A DNA stretch of 64,000 nucleotides from UBA10649 sp963793105 (GTDB lineage: Bacteria; Actinomycetota; Actinomycetes; S36-B12), in the NCBI GenBank assembly GCA_963793105.1, contig CAWBZB010000004.1, forward strand, positions 62,001 through 126,000, written 5' to 3'. The position numbers and the translations under genes were made by a program. Positions 62,669-64,000 of this stretch are shown here, in pieces; the first letter of the stretch is position 1, and each line of letters opens with the position of its first letter. The notes under the pieces are model-generated. The model saw only the letters and a program-made list of their open reading frames with translations, was not told the origin of the DNA and did not search any database.

Positions 62669-63598
62669 ATGCGGTGCGTGATTCTGGGGTCCGGGAATAT
62701 CGGGACGGACCTGATGATGAAGCTGTTGAAGGGCACGGAGGCGTCGGGCACCGGGGTGACTCCGTTGGAGCTGGTGGCGCTGGTGGGGATCGACCCGGCG
62801 TCGGATGGCCTGGCGCGGGCGAAGAAGCTGGGCATCGAGGGCCCGCATGAGGGTCCGCAGTGGATCCTTGACCATGCGGACGACATCGACCTGATGTTCG
62901 ATGCGACGAGCGCGTACGTCCACGTGCGGCACTACAAGCAGTATGCGGAGGCGGGGATCACGGCGGTGGACCTGACGCCGGCGGCGCGGGGTCCGAAGGT
63001 GATCGCCGCGGTGAACCTGACCGAGCACCTGGATGCGCCGAACATCAACATGGTGACGTGCGGCGGGCAGGCGACGACGCCGATGGTCTATGCGGTGCGT
63101 CGGGCGGTCGAGACGCTGCCGTATGCGGAGATGGTCTCGACGGTCGCGAGCAAGTCCGCGGGGCCGGGGACGCGGCAGAACATCGACGAGTTCACCAAGA
63201 CCACGTCGACGGCGCTGCGGGAGATCGGCGGCGCGGAGACGAGCAAGGCGATCATCATCCTGAACCCGGCGGAGCCGCCGATCATGATGCGCAACACCGT
63301 GTTCGCCGCGCTGCCCGAGGGCACCGATCACGACGCGGTGCTGACGTCGATCCGCGAGATGGAGGCCGACGTCCAGCGCTATGTGCCGGGCTACCGGCTG
63401 AAGAACCCTCCAGTCATCGAGGAAGGCCCCTTCCACACCCCCGGCGGGGTGGTGCCGCACCGGGCGGTGATCCTGCTGGAGGTGCAGGGGGCCGGGGACT
63501 ACCTGCCCCCGTACGCGGGAAACCTGGACATCATGACCGCCGCCGCGCAGCGCGTCGGCGAGGCTATCGCCCACCACAAGGCAGGAGTGTCGGCATGA
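62669..63598 (+). CDS. mhpF: Acetaldehyde dehydrogenase (acylating)
   Basis: The 309-residue enzyme converts acetaldehyde (channelled from the aldolase) and CoA to acetyl-CoA with NAD. Motifs: CVILGSGNIGTDLMMKLL for NAD, the catalytic Cys in NMVTCGGQATTPMVYAVRR, IIILNPAEPPIMMRNTVFA and a C-terminal GAGDYLPPYAGNLDIMTAA. Start ATG 62669 follows the hydratase stop directly; its stop overlaps the aldolase start (ATGA). Translation coupling with the aldolase is typical for this channelling pair. Confidence 0.96.
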   Translation: MRCVILGSGNIGTDLMMKLLKGTEASGTGVTPLELVALVGIDPASDGLARAKKLGIEGPHEGPQWILDHADDIDLMFDATSAYVHVRHYKQYAEAGITAVDLTPAARGPKVIAAVNLTEHLDAPNINMVTCGGQATTPMVYAVRRAVETLPYAEMVSTVASKSAGPGTRQNIDEFTKTTSTALREIGGAETSKAIIILNPAEPPIMMRNTVFAALPEGTDHDAVLTSIREMEADVQRYVPGYRLKNPPVIEEGPFHTPGGVVPHRAVILLEVQGAGDYLPPYAGNLDIMTAAAQRVGEAIAHHKAGVSA

Positions 63599-64000
63599 CG
63601 ACGACGGACTACCGGCTGATCGACTCCACGCTGCGCGACGGGTCCCATGCAATCAGCCACCAGTACTACGCCGAGGACGTCGTGAAGATCGTCCGGGGAC
63701 TGGACGCCGCAGGGGTGCAGGTCATCGAGATCGCCCACGGCGACGGCCTAGGCGGCTCCTCCTTCAACTACGGGTTCAGCGCGGTGCCGGAGAAGGAGCT
63801 CATCGCCCGGGCCTGCGAGGTCACCCAGAGAGCGAAGATCGCCTGCCTGCTGCTGCCCGGCATCGGCCTGGCCGACGACCTGCGCGAGGTCAACGAGCTC
63901 GGCGTCCAGGTCGCCCGCATCGCGGTGCACTGCACCGAGGCCGACATCACCGAGCAGCACATCACGGTCGCCAAGGAACTCGGCATGGAGGCCATCGGCT
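63595..64000 (+). CDS. mhpE: 4-hydroxy-2-oxovalerate aldolase (cut by window end)
   Basis: The first 135 codons of the aldolase are present. It begins MTTTDYRLIDSTLRDGSHAI, with the HMGL-like barrel signature, the metal Asp and catalytic Arg at the start of the barrel, and VIEIAHGDGLGGSSFNYGFS with conserved His-Gly-Asp. It cleaves 4-hydroxy-2-oxovalerate to pyruvate and acetaldehyde. The usual DSTLRDGMHA is here DSTLRDGSHA. It is coupled to the dehydrogenase gene. Confidence 0.95.
   Translation, partial: MTTTDYRLIDSTLRDGSHAISHQYYAEDVVKIVRGLDAAGVQVIEIAHGDGLGGSSFNYGFSAVPEKELIARACEVTQRAKIACLLLPGIGLADDLREVNELGVQVARIAVHCTEADITEQHITVAKELGMEAIG

Overview
The window is about 70 percent G+C, uses many GTG starts, and carries gene blocks typical of actinomycetes: DUF3000 with RNase D, the TrkA pair with DUF3159, an OB-fold protein, DUF3710, dut, DUF3093 and DUF4193, plus sepH, dxs and a PIN-free DUF222/HNH protein. 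It is a chromosomal segment of a high-GC actinomycete (Actinomycetota); the lineage cannot be fixed from sequence alone. I saw no rRNA, tRNA, CRISPR array, integrase or transposase.

Layout. 1-11.6 kb holds mixed housekeeping genes: a partial DUF4126 protein, a broken glutamyl-Q tRNA synthetase, a GT-C-like membrane protein, a DUF885 protein, an acyl-ACP desaturase, enoyl-CoA hydratase, LysE, MsrB, EamA, DUF3000 and RNase D. 11.7-16.5 kb is a fatty-acid beta-oxidation operon (fadA-fadB) followed by a nitronate monooxygenase with its own palindromic operator. 16.5-24.3 kb carries dxs, a GT87 mannosyltransferase-like protein, a DUF222/HNH protein and acnA behind a perfect 18-bp palindrome. 24.3-25.8 kb is a gene-poor stretch with the remains of a TadE/TadG-like pilus gene. 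25.8-38.9 kb is the conserved block homologous to the Mycobacterium tuberculosis Rv2689c-Rv2701c neighbourhood, then an MFS transporter, sepH and thymidine kinase. 38.9-48.5 kb has an alkaline-phosphatase-fold protein, DUF5998, a GNAT/acyl-CoA-synthetase-like fusion, pseudouridine catabolism (psuG-psuK), parC and a sucrase/ferredoxin-like protein. A DUF559-type nuclease-like gene at 48.6-49.6 kb is bracketed by two copies of a long palindromic element.

The most interesting part is 49.8-64.0 kb, a divergent aromatic-catabolism island around an IclR regulator. One arm encodes two extradiol dioxygenases, a histidine phosphatase with a long N-terminal extension, a split PEP-synthase-like dikinase (ATP-binding subunit plus phosphohistidine subunit without the PEP barrel), a Rieske oxygenase, a small zinc-ribbon protein, a 2-keto-4-pentenoate hydratase-like protein, a HAD hydrolase and an FprA-type ferredoxin reductase. 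The other arm encodes a histidine-rich protein of unknown function, IclR, a second hydratase, acetaldehyde dehydrogenase and 4-hydroxy-2-oxovalerate aldolase (cut by the window end). The set suggests that a phenolic compound is activated by ATP-dependent phosphorylation, oxygenated by the Rieske enzyme, dephosphorylated, ring-cleaved in the meta position and degraded to pyruvate and acetyl-CoA. Dikinase-type phenol phosphorylation is known, but I do not know this combination with a Rieske oxygenase and two extradiol enzymes as a described pathway.

At least seven single-base frameshifts interrupt otherwise well-conserved genes (gluQ twice, the nitronate monooxygenase, the RNA methyltransferase, fprA and both hydratases). 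Six look like one-base insertions, so sequencing or assembly error is the simplest explanation for most of them.
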